Assembly: GCA_964590945.1 (NCBI GenBank)
Contig: CAZPXF010000044.1
Coordinates: 1 to 18,010 of the forward strand
DNA: 18,010 bases
DNA from: CAZPXF01 sp964590945
GTDB lineage: Bacteria > Bacillota > Clostridia > Lachnospirales > Lachnospiraceae
Direction: 5' to 3'
The notes under the pieces are model-generated. The model was given only the letters and a program-made list of their open reading frames with translations. It searched no databases and was not told the DNA's origin. Position 1 is the stretch's first letter. Each line of letters starts with the position of its first letter. Below are positions 1 through 9,400 of the stretch, in pieces. The position numbers and the translations under genes were made by a program.

Positions 1-4
1 CCAA

Positions 5-76
5 AGCACGAGACGGGATTCGAACCCGCGACCCTCGCCTTGGCAAGGCGATACTCCACCACTGAGCCACTCGTGC
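5..76 (-). tRNA. tRNA-Gly (anticodon GCC)
   Basis: On the minus strand the sequence folds as a complete tRNA. The acceptor arm pairs GCACGAG with CTCGTGC. The anticodon stem TCGCC/GGCGA carries the loop TTGCCAA, whose anticodon GCC reads glycine codons GGC and GGU. The T arm contains the usual GGTTCGAATCC core. The discriminator base is T and the next bases are TTGG, so the 3' CCA is not encoded and must be added enzymatically. It is 72 nt long including the discriminator. It lies downstream of degV but has its own promoter just upstream. Confidence 0.97.
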
Positions 77-114
77 GCTTTCTGTTCCGGGGCTTTTGCC
101 TCAGAACAAGAAAT

Positions 115-143
115 ATAATACTATAATTTTTTGTGCTTGTCAA
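115..143 (-). promoter_or_regulatory. Sigma-A promoter of tRNA-Gly
   Basis: On the minus strand there is a perfect -35 box TTGACA (138-143), a 17-bp spacer and a -10 box TATTAT (115-120). Transcription should start near 108, about 30 nt before the mature tRNA 5' end at 76, which fits a short precursor leader trimmed by RNase P. The -35 box begins only 6 bp after the degV stop codon. Confidence 0.85.
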
Positions 144-149
144 CACTTT

Positions 150-1013
150 TTACCTTGGATTTCCAAGGAAGAAAAGCGCCAGCGTTCCCGGACCGGAATG
201 GCTTCCGATCACCGAACCGACCGGATTGATCACAAAGTTATGTATTCCAAATCTTTTCTCTACCTGCTTTTTCACAAACTCGGCGTCCTCGATACAATCT
301 CCGTGACTGATAAACACAATATCATTCTGAAAACCTTTCATCTGCTTTTCCATACGGTCTACCAGCGCGATCAGTGACTTCTTACGTCCGCGTACCTTAC
401 CAATATTGATCAGGTGTCCTTCGTCATCTACATGGAGGATCGGCTTGATATTGATCATCGTGCCAACGATCGCGGTTGCTTTCGATACACGTCCGCCGCG
501 ATGAAGATGGAAAAGGTCATTCACCGTAAAATTATGGCAGATGTGAAGGATATTTTCCCGAACCCAGTCCAAAACCTCATCCATACTCCTGCCTTCTTCC
601 TTCAGCTTCACGGCATAGTAGAGAAGCAGGCCCTCTCCAGACGACGCACAGAGGGAATCCACAACCTCGATCCGTACCTCCGGATATTCCTCCATCACAT
701 CCTGCGCTGCAATCCTCATGCTATTGTATGTCCCGGAAAGTCCGGAAGAAAATGCAATATGAAGAATATCCTTTCCCTGCGCCGCTATCCTGCGGAACAT
801 AGCCGTTCCCTGCTCCGGCGTGATCTGGGAGGTCGTCGGCATTGCGCCATTTCTCACTTTTTCATAAAACTCTCCAGACGGAAGTCCGTTCAGATCTTCA
901 TAAATAACCTCATCCAATCTATATGTCAGAGATAGAACTTCGATATTATGGCTGTCAAAATAATCTTTTGACAGATCCACAGTGCTGTCTGTCGTGATTA
1001 CATACTCACTCAT
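150..1013 (-). CDS. DegV family protein (fatty-acid-binding)
   Basis: This 287-residue protein has the full DegV fold signatures in order: an N-terminal TTDSTVDL strand-loop, SSGLSGTYNS near residue 90, VVDSLCASSGEG, HLHRGGRVSKATA, and a C-terminal GSVIGSHSGPGTLALFF motif. DegV proteins bind a single fatty acid between two domains. Some (FakB) present it to the fatty acid kinase FakA for entry into phospholipid synthesis. No fakA is in this window, so the specific role is open. The frame extends upstream to 1067, but the ATG at 1013 is preferred: AGGAGG lies 6 nt before it and the longer start would fall inside the promoter -35 box. The family assignment is secure; the partner kinase is inferred from family knowledge. 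Confidence 0.95.
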   Translation of the reverse strand: MSEYVITTDSTVDLSKDYFDSHNIEVLSLTYRLDEVIYEDLNGLPSGEFYEKVRNGAMPTTSQITPEQGTAMFRRIAAQGKDILHIAFSSGLSGTYNSMRIAAQDVMEEYPEVRIEVVDSLCASSGEGLLLYYAVKLKEEGRSMDEVLDWVRENILHICHNFTVNDLFHLHRGGRVSKATAIVGTMINIKPILHVDDEGHLINIGKVRGRKKSLIALVDRMEKQMKGFQNDIVFISHGDCIEDAEFVKKQVEKRFGIHNFVINPVGSVIGSHSGPGTLALFFLGNPR

Positions 1014-1019
1014 GAAATC

Positions 1020-1025
1020 CCTCCT
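1020..1025 (-). promoter_or_regulatory. Ribosome binding site deciding the degV start
   Basis: A perfect AGGAGG on the minus strand ends 6 nt before the ATG at 1013. It rejects the longer in-frame start at 1067, which adds 18 residues unlike DegV N-termini. Confidence 0.85.
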
Positions 1026-1038
1026 TTTTGATTGTTTA

Positions 1039-1067
1039 ATCATAACATATTTATGGATGAAATCCAA
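1039..1067 (-). promoter_or_regulatory. Sigma-A promoter of degV
   Basis: On the minus strand TTGGAT (1062-1067), a 17-bp spacer and TATGAT (1039-1044) form a good promoter. TGT just before the -10 box matches an extended -10. The predicted start near 1032 gives a short leader of about 19 nt carrying the AGGAGG. No terminator is visible between the GerA-family stop at 1084 and this promoter, so degV may also receive read-through. Confidence 0.75.
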
Positions 1068-1083
1068 TTATTTTTACAATGCA

Positions 1084-2436
1084 TTATCTTTTTGCAACAT
1101 TCAGATAGCTGCGCCCGGGAATCGTTCTGTTGAAGATAATGCTCAGAATGACAAGGATTGTTCCGGCACAGAATCCCCATATCCCGAAAAATCCCGTCAG
1201 AACCAGAAGGATCATGCGCATGAATTTCAGCGCATAGCCGAGTTCAAAGTTCGGCTGCGTGTAATTGGCCACTGTCACAAACGCCATATAGAGCATTACC
1301 TCCTCGTTAAACCAGCCCGAGCTCACCGAGAATTCTCCCATAACGATACCGGCGATCACGCTGAGGGGCGTACTCAGCATACTCGGCGTATTGAGCGCCG
1401 CAAGGCGGAGTCCGTCGATCGCGATCTCAAGGATCAGAAATTGCAGGAGGATCGGCACATACACCATATCCCGCGCAACAATAAAATTCAAAAATCCCGG
1501 TATCCACTGCTGATTTTCCATCAGAAGCAGATAGATCGGCGTCAGAAAAACCGTGGTCAGCGTGATCAGGACGCGGGAGGTTTTCAGATACAATCCGGTC
1601 AACGCCGGGAAATAATAATCATTTGCCTCCTCGATCATGTCAAATACGGACGTCGGAAGGATCATGACCGACGGTGAATTATCCACGATCAGCGCAATCT
1701 TTCCTTCCAGGATACAGGCCGCCGCCGTATCCGGCCGCTCCGTAAATTTACATTTTGGAAATGGATTATACCACCGCTTTCCAAGGAGTTCATTTTCCAA
1801 AGTCTGCTGATGCATTTTGAGCGCGTCGATATCCATATTCTGAAGGCGTTCCATCAGGCTTTCGAGAAGCTCTGGCCGCACCCGGTCATCCAGATAGGCG
1901 AGCACCACATCGGAACGGGACGACCGCCCGATCTCCAGCATCTTCATGACAAGATGTGGATCGCGGATGCGGCGGCGTATAAGGGCTGTGTTAAATACGA
2001 TCGTCTCAACAAAGCCGTCCCTTGATCCGCGCAGGGATTTATCCTTTTCCGGCTCCTCTGTGCTTCTTGCCGGATATGTCCGGCAGTCGATAGCAATGCA
2101 GGAATCATAGCCGTCAATGAACAGACAGGTCGCCCCGGACATCAGGTTTTTTATTACCTCGTCAAAATCCTGCAAAAGCTCTGTCTCCGCATAAGAAACC
2201 TGTGTTTTTATAAATGCATCTGCAGTTTCAGGCATTGCATCCTCCTGCACCGAGAAAAAACTGTCCATGATCTTGAGCATCGCCTCATCCTTCATAAGGC
2301 CATCTATAAAATAAAAGACAGACTCCTTCCCGCCAATAAGCAATTCTCTTTTGATAATATCGAAGCTCTCCCCGACAGAAAAAAGTCCATCCATATATCT
2401 CGTATTTTCCTTTTTAGAACTGACAATCCGATCCAT
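1084..2436 (-). CDS. GerA-family spore germination protein, SpoVAF-like
   Basis: This 450-residue protein has the GerA A-subunit layout. A soluble N-terminal domain of about 250 residues contains the family segments RGSRDGFVETIVFN and RRRIRDPHL. It is followed by about five hydrophobic segments, including TSRVLITLTTVFLTPIYLLL and a C-terminal block rich in I, L and F. The late segments NYTQPNFELGYALKFMR and the C-terminal GRSYL resemble SpoVAF, the GerA paralogue of the spoVA operon, more than a nutrient-receptor GerAA, but that subdivision is from memory. These proteins sit in the inner spore membrane and act in germination. The frame is open to 2544, but AGGAGA at 2443-2448 precedes the ATG at 2436 by 6 nt. 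No GerB or GerC partner or spoVA gene is adjacent. It lies 117 bp after the MoxR gene on the same strand. Confidence 0.9.
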   Translation of the reverse strand: MDRIVSSKKENTRYMDGLFSVGESFDIIKRELLIGGKESVFYFIDGLMKDEAMLKIMDSFFSVQEDAMPETADAFIKTQVSYAETELLQDFDEVIKNLMSGATCLFIDGYDSCIAIDCRTYPARSTEEPEKDKSLRGSRDGFVETIVFNTALIRRRIRDPHLVMKMLEIGRSSRSDVVLAYLDDRVRPELLESLMERLQNMDIDALKMHQQTLENELLGKRWYNPFPKCKFTERPDTAAACILEGKIALIVDNSPSVMILPTSVFDMIEEANDYYFPALTGLYLKTSRVLITLTTVFLTPIYLLLMENQQWIPGFLNFIVARDMVYVPILLQFLILEIAIDGLRLAALNTPSMLSTPLSVIAGIVMGEFSVSSGWFNEEVMLYMAFVTVANYTQPNFELGYALKFMRMILLVLTGFFGIWGFCAGTILVILSIIFNRTIPGRSYLNVAKR

Positions 2437-2442
2437 AATCCG

Positions 2443-2448
2443 TCTCCT
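2443..2448 (-). promoter_or_regulatory. Ribosome binding site deciding the GerA-family start
   Basis: AGGAGA on the minus strand lies 6 nt before the ATG at 2436. The frame stays open a further 36 codons upstream with internal ATGs, but no comparable ribosome binding site was seen there, and the extra residues are basic and low in family character. Confidence 0.7.
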
Positions 2449-2553
2449 ATCCGCACGTTTTCTATGCATTACCCGCGCCCTGCTTTGCATGCATGGCAGC
2501 TTATATTCGGGTTTAGCATATCCGGATTTGGTCAGATTATTCATGAGAAACTT

Positions 2554-4044
2554 CTATCCCAGTTCCTTCTCGATCCTCCGGAGCAGCTCCTGATTCTGCG
2601 CATCAAAGAGCAGGCTCTTATTATACTGATAGTACCGTTCGCACTCATATTCCTGCAAAAATTTTGTCGCATAAAAGCTGACATTAAGCTCTGTCACAAA
2701 TACAACCATCTCCTGGCTGCTGCCAAATGCCGCCTCCATAAAGTCAAACACATGCTCCAGCATCTCTCCAGTACGCTCCCGGCGCTCTTCCAGTGCATCC
2801 GACTTCGCTCCAAACCACTCCCGTATCGTATCTGCGTCCTTCTTTTCCTGCATAGCCCTCACACACGCGTCCAGGTTCCGGATCGATCTCTGAAGGATCG
2901 TATCCTCCCTGCGGTCAAGCAGCTCCGCCTGACGCTTTCTCTCCCAATCGATGCGCATCCCCTCCGCCTCGCTTTCAAGCGCAGTCAGTCGGTCAGCCTC
3001 GCAAATCTCATCGGAAAGCACCCGTTTCAGGCATGTGAATACCTTTCCGGTCACAGCATCTTCCATATAAATATTGCGGAAACTCTCTCCGAGCCTCGAA
3101 AGCAGAAGCCCGATCACGCTCAGACGTTCGTCAAAGGAAGCGTGTCCGATCTTTTTTAACAAGACCTCCTGCGTCCGCCCAAGGAGGATTTCCTCGATCT
3201 GATAATCCGTCTGATATTTGTAATACAGCTCCAGGTAATTTGCAAAATCCTTTGCGATCTGCGGGAACTGGATATACTGCACCACGAGCTCGCGGTCGAC
3301 CTCAAGTCCCAGCTCCTCATAGACCTTGATGATCTGGGATAAATCATCCCATCCGCGCGGCGTCGCGAAATGCTTCCCATCCACCGTCGTCTCGATCCTA
3401 TAAAAATTCTGCTTCCGGTTATTCAAATAAGAAATAACCGCCGGATGCATGTCTGCCTCATAGGCATATTCCTTCCATGCATCAAAATCCGCTTCCACAT
3501 CGATCCTTTTCACACGATCCAGCGTCACGATATCAAATTCGCGCACCGAACGGTTGTATTCCGGCGGATTGCCTGCCGCCACTATGATCCACCCCTCCGG
3601 GATCCTGTGATTCCCGAACGTCTTGCACTGCAGGAACTGCAGCATCGCCGGAGCCAAAGTCTCGGAAACGCAGTTGATCTCATCGATGAAAAGGATTCCC
3701 TCCGAAAGTCCGGTCATCTCCATCTTATCATAGATGGAGGCCACAATCTCGCTCATCGTATACTCTGTCACCGCGTATTTTTTCCCCGCGTATTCTTTAT
3801 CAGAAATAAACGGAAGGCCGATGGCGCTCTGCCTTGTGTGATGTGTGATCGAATATGCCACAAGTCCGATCTCACATTCCCGCGAAATCTGCTCCATGAT
3901 CTGTGTCTTGCCGATTCCGGGCGATCCCATGATCAGGATCGGCCTCTGACGCACCACCGGAATCCGGTAATTTCCAAGATCATCCTTCAATAAATAAGCC
4001 TCGATCGCACGCTTTACTTCTTCCTTCGCACGCTTAATATTCAT
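2554..4044 (-). CDS. MoxR-type AAA+ ATPase
   Basis: This 496-residue protein carries a AAA+ module in its first 200 residues: Walker A GSPGIGKT at 40-47, Walker B ILFIDEIN at 117-124 with acidic D121 and E122, a sensor-1 motif AAGNPPEYN with N159, and an arginine-finger-like DRVKR near 176-180. The long C-terminal part is helical and charged, with no recognised domain. MoxR ATPases usually work with a VWA-domain protein as chaperones that mature or remodel protein complexes or insert metals. The VWA gene directly upstream (57-bp gap) is the obvious partner. The ATG at 4044 is preceded by AAGGGG about 8 nt upstream. The target is unknown. The nearby spore germination gene and LRR protein suggest possible clients but do not prove them. 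Confidence 0.9.
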   Translation of the reverse strand: MNIKRAKEEVKRAIEAYLLKDDLGNYRIPVVRQRPILIMGSPGIGKTQIMEQISRECEIGLVAYSITHHTRQSAIGLPFISDKEYAGKKYAVTEYTMSEIVASIYDKMEMTGLSEGILFIDEINCVSETLAPAMLQFLQCKTFGNHRIPEGWIIVAAGNPPEYNRSVREFDIVTLDRVKRIDVEADFDAWKEYAYEADMHPAVISYLNNRKQNFYRIETTVDGKHFATPRGWDDLSQIIKVYEELGLEVDRELVVQYIQFPQIAKDFANYLELYYKYQTDYQIEEILLGRTQEVLLKKIGHASFDERLSVIGLLLSRLGESFRNIYMEDAVTGKVFTCLKRVLSDEICEADRLTALESEAEGMRIDWERKRQAELLDRREDTILQRSIRNLDACVRAMQEKKDADTIREWFGAKSDALEERRERTGEMLEHVFDFMEAAFGSSQEMVVFVTELNVSFYATKFLQEYECERYYQYNKSLLFDAQNQELLRRIEKELG

Positions 4045-4101
4045 AAGTTTGCCCCTTTTCCTGCATTAATTTCTATCATTTATCTAAAAACCGAACCTTA
4101 C

Positions 4102-5448
4102 TCACCGCGCGATCATTTCCGTCACATCCGCACCAATCTCATCCGGATTCAGGATCAGCTTGATCGCCCAGGGCGGCACATCCAGATCGCGGTAATCCTC
4201 CTTCAGAAACACAAACGCCGTATCATAGACCGGCTTGCGTGCCGGAAAGCTTCCATAACCATCTGTAAAATAGATGAGTCCCCGCAGTTTTCCAAATGCC
4301 TTTTTGGCAAGCAGCTCCTCCACATAGGAAAAGGCCGGGCGGAAATCCGTTCCTCCAAGTCCCCGTATCTGGAAATGCTCCATATAATCCCGCAGCTCCC
4401 CGGCGCTTTTTATCACGTCGTCGGACTGTACCTTCTCATCACACTGGATGATATGGATCCGCATCTGCCTTGACAATCCCGCGCTGCTCGAAAGGATCGA
4501 ATACGTCTCCTCCAAAAACTTCCGTATGAGCTCCCCTTTGCATGACATAGACGTATCGATGACGATCACAAAGTCTTCCACCTTGCGGACTTCCCGCGTC
4601 TCCAGCGGTTCAATGAGCGGCATATTGCCGTACATCTCCATCCCGTAATGATAGAAAATGTAATCAAAGGAATCCGGATCCACCTGCATCTCTTCCTTTA
4701 ATATAGCAAACTTTTTCAGAAATTCCCGATAGTCGTAGCGTTCCCGGTTCTCCACCCGGATCAGTTCGCCAAGAGCTTGCGCATCCTCGGACGCCTCTTT
4801 GGAAATCGTTTCCATCTCTGTCTGCATTTTGTCTCTGGCGTTCTTCCAGCTGTTTTCGATCTCCTGCTTTCTCTGCGCTTTCCGGGCCCTTTCCCAATGC
4901 CTGTGGTCATCCACATGGAACTCATTTACAAGCTCCATATATCGTTGATCCGGCAGCTTCTGTGCTGCGAGCTTCTGATAAATCTTCTCCGCCGTGACGA
5001 TCAAAAGCTCCTCCTTCAATTCCTTGTATACCTTGCGGCGGAATGCCTTAACCGGCTGATGGATGCAGGAATAATACATGTGATCCAGCACGTATTCCAT
5101 AGCAATATCGCAGGCCAGATGCCAGTCGTCCGCATTCTCCGGCACGGGCTTCCACAGGTGGCTGAACAGGCAATGCAAAACCGTATGCAGATACACCCTG
5201 TTGACAAGCGTCCGTCCTTTCCGGTAAAGTCCGATCAACGCATCCGGATCATAATACAGTCCCTTGCCATCGGTTCCGACTGCAGTCATCCGTCGATCCG
5301 CCGTCGGAGTCAGACGGCTGAGCGCCGTATCCAGGAAACGCATCTGAAGATAAATCTCGCTCTGCGCATTTTTCAGGATCTCCCGGCAGATATTCTCTTT
5401 TTCCTCCAAAATCCGGTTCTCCTCATGTATCGGATTCATGCTTTGCAT
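4102..5448 (-). CDS. VWA-like/DUF2201 putative metallopeptidase-related protein
   Basis: This 448-residue protein has two recognisable parts. An N-terminal metallopeptidase-like (DUF2201) region holds a histidine cluster HTVLHCLFSH (H88, H92, H97). The C-terminal VWA-like domain has a complete metal-ion-dependent adhesion site: DTSMS (D298, S300, S302), T367 in GLGGTD and D396 in FTDGYG. Between them is a charged, probably coiled-coil helical stretch around residues 175-235. The family pairs with MoxR ATPases, as here. The HExxH-type motif has Thr in place of the catalytic Glu, so peptidase activity is doubtful. The ATG at 5448 is chosen because AGGAGG lies 6 nt upstream; the ATG at 5469 would place that site inside the gene. 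Confidence 0.88.
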   Translation of the reverse strand: MQSMNPIHEENRILEEKENICREILKNAQSEIYLQMRFLDTALSRLTPTADRRMTAVGTDGKGLYYDPDALIGLYRKGRTLVNRVYLHTVLHCLFSHLWKPVPENADDWHLACDIAMEYVLDHMYYSCIHQPVKAFRRKVYKELKEELLIVTAEKIYQKLAAQKLPDQRYMELVNEFHVDDHRHWERARKAQRKQEIENSWKNARDKMQTEMETISKEASEDAQALGELIRVENRERYDYREFLKKFAILKEEMQVDPDSFDYIFYHYGMEMYGNMPLIEPLETREVRKVEDFVIVIDTSMSCKGELIRKFLEETYSILSSSAGLSRQMRIHIIQCDEKVQSDDVIKSAGELRDYMEHFQIRGLGGTDFRPAFSYVEELLAKKAFGKLRGLIYFTDGYGSFPARKPVYDTAFVFLKEDYRDLDVPPWAIKLILNPDEIGADVTEMIAR

Positions 5449-5454
5449 TGCTTT

Positions 5455-5460
5455 CCTCCT
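5455..5460 (-). promoter_or_regulatory. Ribosome binding site overlapping the LRR-gene stop codon
   Basis: AGGAGG on the minus strand overlaps the TAG stop (5459-5461) of the upstream LRR gene and lies 6 nt before the ATG at 5448. This sets the VWA start and predicts translational coupling of the two genes. Confidence 0.85.
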
Positions 5461-6337
5461 ATAATACATATTTTTTTCTTTTTACAGGAAATTTCCGGTG
5501 CTGATAGTCCATCAAAAAGCTGTTCTTCTCCGGATTCTTTTTCTCCCCTGCAAGTGTCAGGAGCTTTCGCATCTCTTCCGCATTTTCAACAAAAGTATCT
5601 GCAAACCAGCGAAGCTTTTCTGTTCCGTCCGCTTTCAGCGCCTCTTCAGCCGCTTCCTCGAAATGCTCCCGGATATAATTCCGGTAGCGCTTCCCGGCGT
5701 CCTCCTGCATCCCGTCCGTATACTCCATTCTGGCAAGGGACATGCGAACCATAAAATCGGGAAATTCATTCGCCTCCGCAAAGGTAAAAAGGCGGTCGTA
5801 CTCATTGACGTCGATCCGGCTTCCCCTGAGGCAATTCCGGTACTGGACGCCGCTTCCATGGGTATCCGTCACAATGATCCGCGCCGGCGTATTTTCCACC
5901 GCCTCCTCGAAAAATTCCGGAAACAGAAATTTTCCTTCCGCAATCCCGTGCTGGATCACCATCACCTCAAAACGGATATCGGACAGGAACTCCTTGAGAC
6001 ACGATTTCCCTTCGTCGAGAACCGTGATCTCCAATTCCCGGATCTTATGGCACCCGGTAAACGCCCCTGCCCCCACATCCTTGATCAGGCTGAAAAATAC
6101 GAACCTCCGAAGGCTTCTGCACTGGTAAAATGCATAGCGCCCGATCCTTTGAAGCGGCTTTGGAAAATGGATCTCCTCCAGCCCCGCAAGGCCTGAGAAA
6201 CCGTAAGCTGCGATCTCCGTCACCGGAAGCCCGTCGATCATTTCCGGCACATCCGCGATCGTGTCGCCGCCGATATATTTCAGAATTGTGATCCCTCCAT
6301 CTTTATTCTGTTCATATTCGTAATCTGTATTCCGCAT
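5459..6337 (-). CDS. Leucine-rich-repeat (LRR_5/BspA-type) protein of unknown function
   Basis: This 292-residue protein begins with a short segment followed by about three LRR_5-type repeats over roughly residues 27-105. They are recognisable by the spacing of AAYGFSGLAGLEEIHFP, YAFYQCRSLRRFVF and GAFTGCHKIRELEI. The rest is a charged, mostly helical region with no domain I recognise, ending in a basic KRKKYVL tail. There is no signal peptide or cell-wall anchor, so unlike many BspA-like proteins it is probably cytoplasmic. It likely acts as a binding or adaptor component for the VWA and MoxR proteins encoded next. The ATG at 6337 is preferred over a GTG at 6346 because GGAAGG lies about 9 nt from the ATG and abuts the GTG. 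Confidence 0.8.
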   Translation of the reverse strand: MRNTDYEYEQNKDGGITILKYIGGDTIADVPEMIDGLPVTEIAAYGFSGLAGLEEIHFPKPLQRIGRYAFYQCRSLRRFVFFSLIKDVGAGAFTGCHKIRELEITVLDEGKSCLKEFLSDIRFEVMVIQHGIAEGKFLFPEFFEEAVENTPARIIVTDTHGSGVQYRNCLRGSRIDVNEYDRLFTFAEANEFPDFMVRMSLARMEYTDGMQEDAGKRYRNYIREHFEEAAEEALKADGTEKLRWFADTFVENAEEMRKLLTLAGEKKNPEKNSFLMDYQHRKFPVKRKKYVL

Positions 6338-6353
6338 TCTTCGCACCCTTCCT

Positions 6354-6370
6354 GCCAGGCGGCGCCTGGC
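6354..6370 (-). promoter_or_regulatory. GC-rich hairpin between polC and the LRR gene
   Basis: A perfect 7-bp stem (GCCAGGC/GCCTGGC) with a 3-nt loop sits in the 76-bp gap after polC, ending directly before the ribosome binding site of the LRR gene. There is no T-run after it in either direction; the minus-strand run TTTTTT comes before the stem, not after it. It therefore looks like a processing, mRNA-end-stabilising or translation-tuning element rather than an intrinsic terminator. Confidence 0.5.
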
Positions 6371-6413
6371 TCAGCTAAAAAAGGTTCTCCGGATCATTTT
6401 GCATACATGTCAG

Positions 6414-9400
6414 TTAAAGATCAAACAGCGACAACTGGTTCGACTGCGGCAGATCGCCAAACAGCCCCAGATCATTCATCAGCTCAATGACTGTCGTACT
6501 CGCCTTCGTTCTGGAACGGAAATCATCCCTTGACAGATACGGTCCGTCTTTGGCGGCGATCTCGATCGCCTCCGCCGCATTATCTCCAACTCCGTCGATG
6601 CTGTTAAACGGCGGAAGCAGCTTCCCGTCCTCGATCTGGAATTTCGTTGCCCTGGACTTATACAGATCGATCGGCAGAAATTCAAAGCCGCGGGCGTACA
6701 TTTCCTCAACGATCTTCATATCCTTCATCGTATCTGCATCCTTCGGCGCCCAGTTTGCCTTGTTTTTCTTCAGATTCTGAAGGTTCATTTTCAGCTTGTC
6801 CTGCCCCTGGCACATGAGTTCATAGGAAAACGCCGACGCACGGATACTGAAATACGCCGCATAGTATGCCAGCGGATAATTGATCTTAAAATACGCGATC
6901 CGGTACGCCATCATGACGTACGCCGCCGCGTGAGCCTTCGGGAACATATATTTGATCTGCTTGCATGACCAGATATACCAGTCCGGTACGTGATGCTCCT
7001 TCATCACAGCCTCCCACTCCGGCTTCAGACCCTTTCCTTTACGCACGCTCTCCATGATCGTAAAGGAAAGCCCCTTTTCCACGCCCTGATTGATCAGGAA
7101 AGTCATGATATCGTCGCGGGTGCAGATGCACGAAGAGATCGTCGCCTTTCCTTCCTCGATCAGCGTCTGCGCATTGTTCAGCCAGACGTCCGTGCCGTGG
7201 GAGAGCCCGGAGATCCGGATCAGATCCGACAGTGTCTTCGGCTTTGTATCGCACACCATTTTGATAACAAAATCCGTTCCAAATTCCGGAACCCCAAGGC
7301 ATCCCACAGGGCATCCGCCGATATCCTCCGGCGTGATCCCAAGAGCGCTTGTATCTGCAAATAAGGACATCACTCCCGGATCGTCCATCGGGATCGAAAG
7401 CGGATCAAATCCGGTCAGATCCTCCAGCATACGGATCATCGTCGGATCATCGTGGCCGAGAATATCCAGCTTCAGAAGATTGTGGTCGATGGAGTGATAA
7501 TCAAAATGCGTCGTTACAATATCCGTTTTCATATCATTTGCCGGATGCTGCACCGGAGTAAAGGAGTTGATGTCCTCCCCTACCGGAAGCACGATGATGC
7601 CGCCCGGATGCTGTCCGGTGCTCCGCCGGATTCCCGTACATCCGCTTACCATACGGTCGATCTCGCAATTCCGCTTGCTCTGTCCCTTTTCCTCATAGTA
7701 GTTTTTCACATATCCATACGCCGTCTTATCCGCCAGCGTCGCGATCGTCCCGGCGCGGTAGGTCTGCCCGTCTCCGAAAATAACCTCGGTGTAGCGGTGC
7801 GCATTATTCTGATATTCGCCGGAAAAGTTCAGATCGATATCCGGCTCTTTATTTCCATAGAATCCAAGGAACGTCTCGAATGGAATGTCAAAGCCGTCCT
7901 TGATCATCTTTTCTCCGCAAACCGGACAATTTTTATCCGGCATGTCCCACCCGCATCCGCCTGCGTAGGCGCGAACCTCTTCGGAGTCAAAATCACTGTA
8001 AAAGCAATGCGGGCAGCGGTAATGGGGACTTAAAGGATTGACCTCCGTGATTCCCGCCATCGTCGCCACGAAGGAGGAACCGACAGACCCTCGCGAGCCC
8101 ACCAGATATCCGTCCTCATTGGATTTCCACACAAGCTTCTGCGCGATGATATACATAACGGCAAACCCATTAGAGATGATGGAATTCAGCTCCCTCTCCA
8201 ACCTCTCGGTTACAATCTCCGGAAGCTTCTCGCCGTACGTCGCATGTGCTTTCCGGTAGCAGATCTGGCGCAGGGTCTCGTCCGAATTTTCAATGACCGG
8301 CGGGCACTTATCCGGCCGCACCGGGGAGATCCGCTCGATCATGTCCGCAATCTTATTTGTATTTGTGATGACGATCTCCTCCGCCCTGGCGGAACCCAGA
8401 TAGGAAAATTCCTCCAGCATCTCTTCTGTAGTCCGCAGATAGAGCGGCGGCTGCCTGTCCGCATCGGCAAAGCCTTTTCCTTTCATGATGATCCTCCGGT
8501 AGACCTCGTCCTCCGGATCGAGAAAATGCACGTCACATGTCCCGACGACCGGCTTATTGTGCGTCTCGCCAAGCGCAACGATCTTCCGGTTCAGATTGCG
8601 GATATCCTCCAGGGACTGGATCTTCGGGTGCTTATCGCTCTCGATCATAAATTCATTATTTCCAAGAGGCTGTATCTCAAGATAATCATAGAAATCCACG
8701 ATCCTGGAAATATCCTCTTCTGACTTCTCCTCAAGAAGCGCCCGGTAAAGCTCCCCCGCCTCACACGCGCTGCCGACAATCAGGCCTTCCCTGTATTTAT
8801 TCAACTCGCTCTTTGGTATCAGCGGTTTTCGTCCAAAATAATCCAGATGAGATTTGGAGATCAGCGTATACAGATTCACTCTCCCTGTATTATTTTTCGC
8901 AAGAATAATGACATGGAAGGAACGAAGCTTCCTGATCGCCTCCGGCGTCAGATTCCCAAACTGGTTCATGCCCCGCAGCGTTTTGATCCCTCTCTCCTTC
9001 AGCATCCCGATGAATTTCAAAAAAATCTCCGCAGTCGCCCCGGCGTCATCCACCGCACGGTGATGATTTTCAAGGGAGATACCCAGAGCTTTCGCAACTA
9101 CATTCAGCTTGTATTTACTCAGATTTGGCATCAGGACTCTGGCAAGCGCCACCGTGTCCACATACGGAAACCGCTCTTCAATATCCTGATATCTGCAATT
9201 CTGTTCTATAAATCCAACGTCAAATCTGGCATTGTGCGCCACCAGAACGCTGCCCCGGCAGAACGCTAAAAATTCCGGCAGGATCACTTCGATCGTCGGC
9301 GCGCCCATCACCATATCGTCATTGATGGAAGTGAGCTTTTCAATTTCAAATGGTATCGGCCGCTCCGGATTGACAAACTTACTGAAATGATCGACGATCT

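Noticed and set aside
153..168. Perfect 7-bp palindrome at the end of degV, considered as a terminator
   Set aside because: Short loop of 2 nt and no T-run on either side; on the minus strand it is followed by TAAAAAG. It overlaps the last codons of degV.
2437..2553. Sporulation sigma-G/sigma-F promoter before the GerA-family gene
   Set aside because: GCATG-like elements occur but none has a matching -10 at the right spacing, so no promoter is called.
5449..5469. Longer start for the VWA gene at 5469
   Set aside because: The AGGAGG lies inside that extension and is placed correctly for the ATG at 5448.
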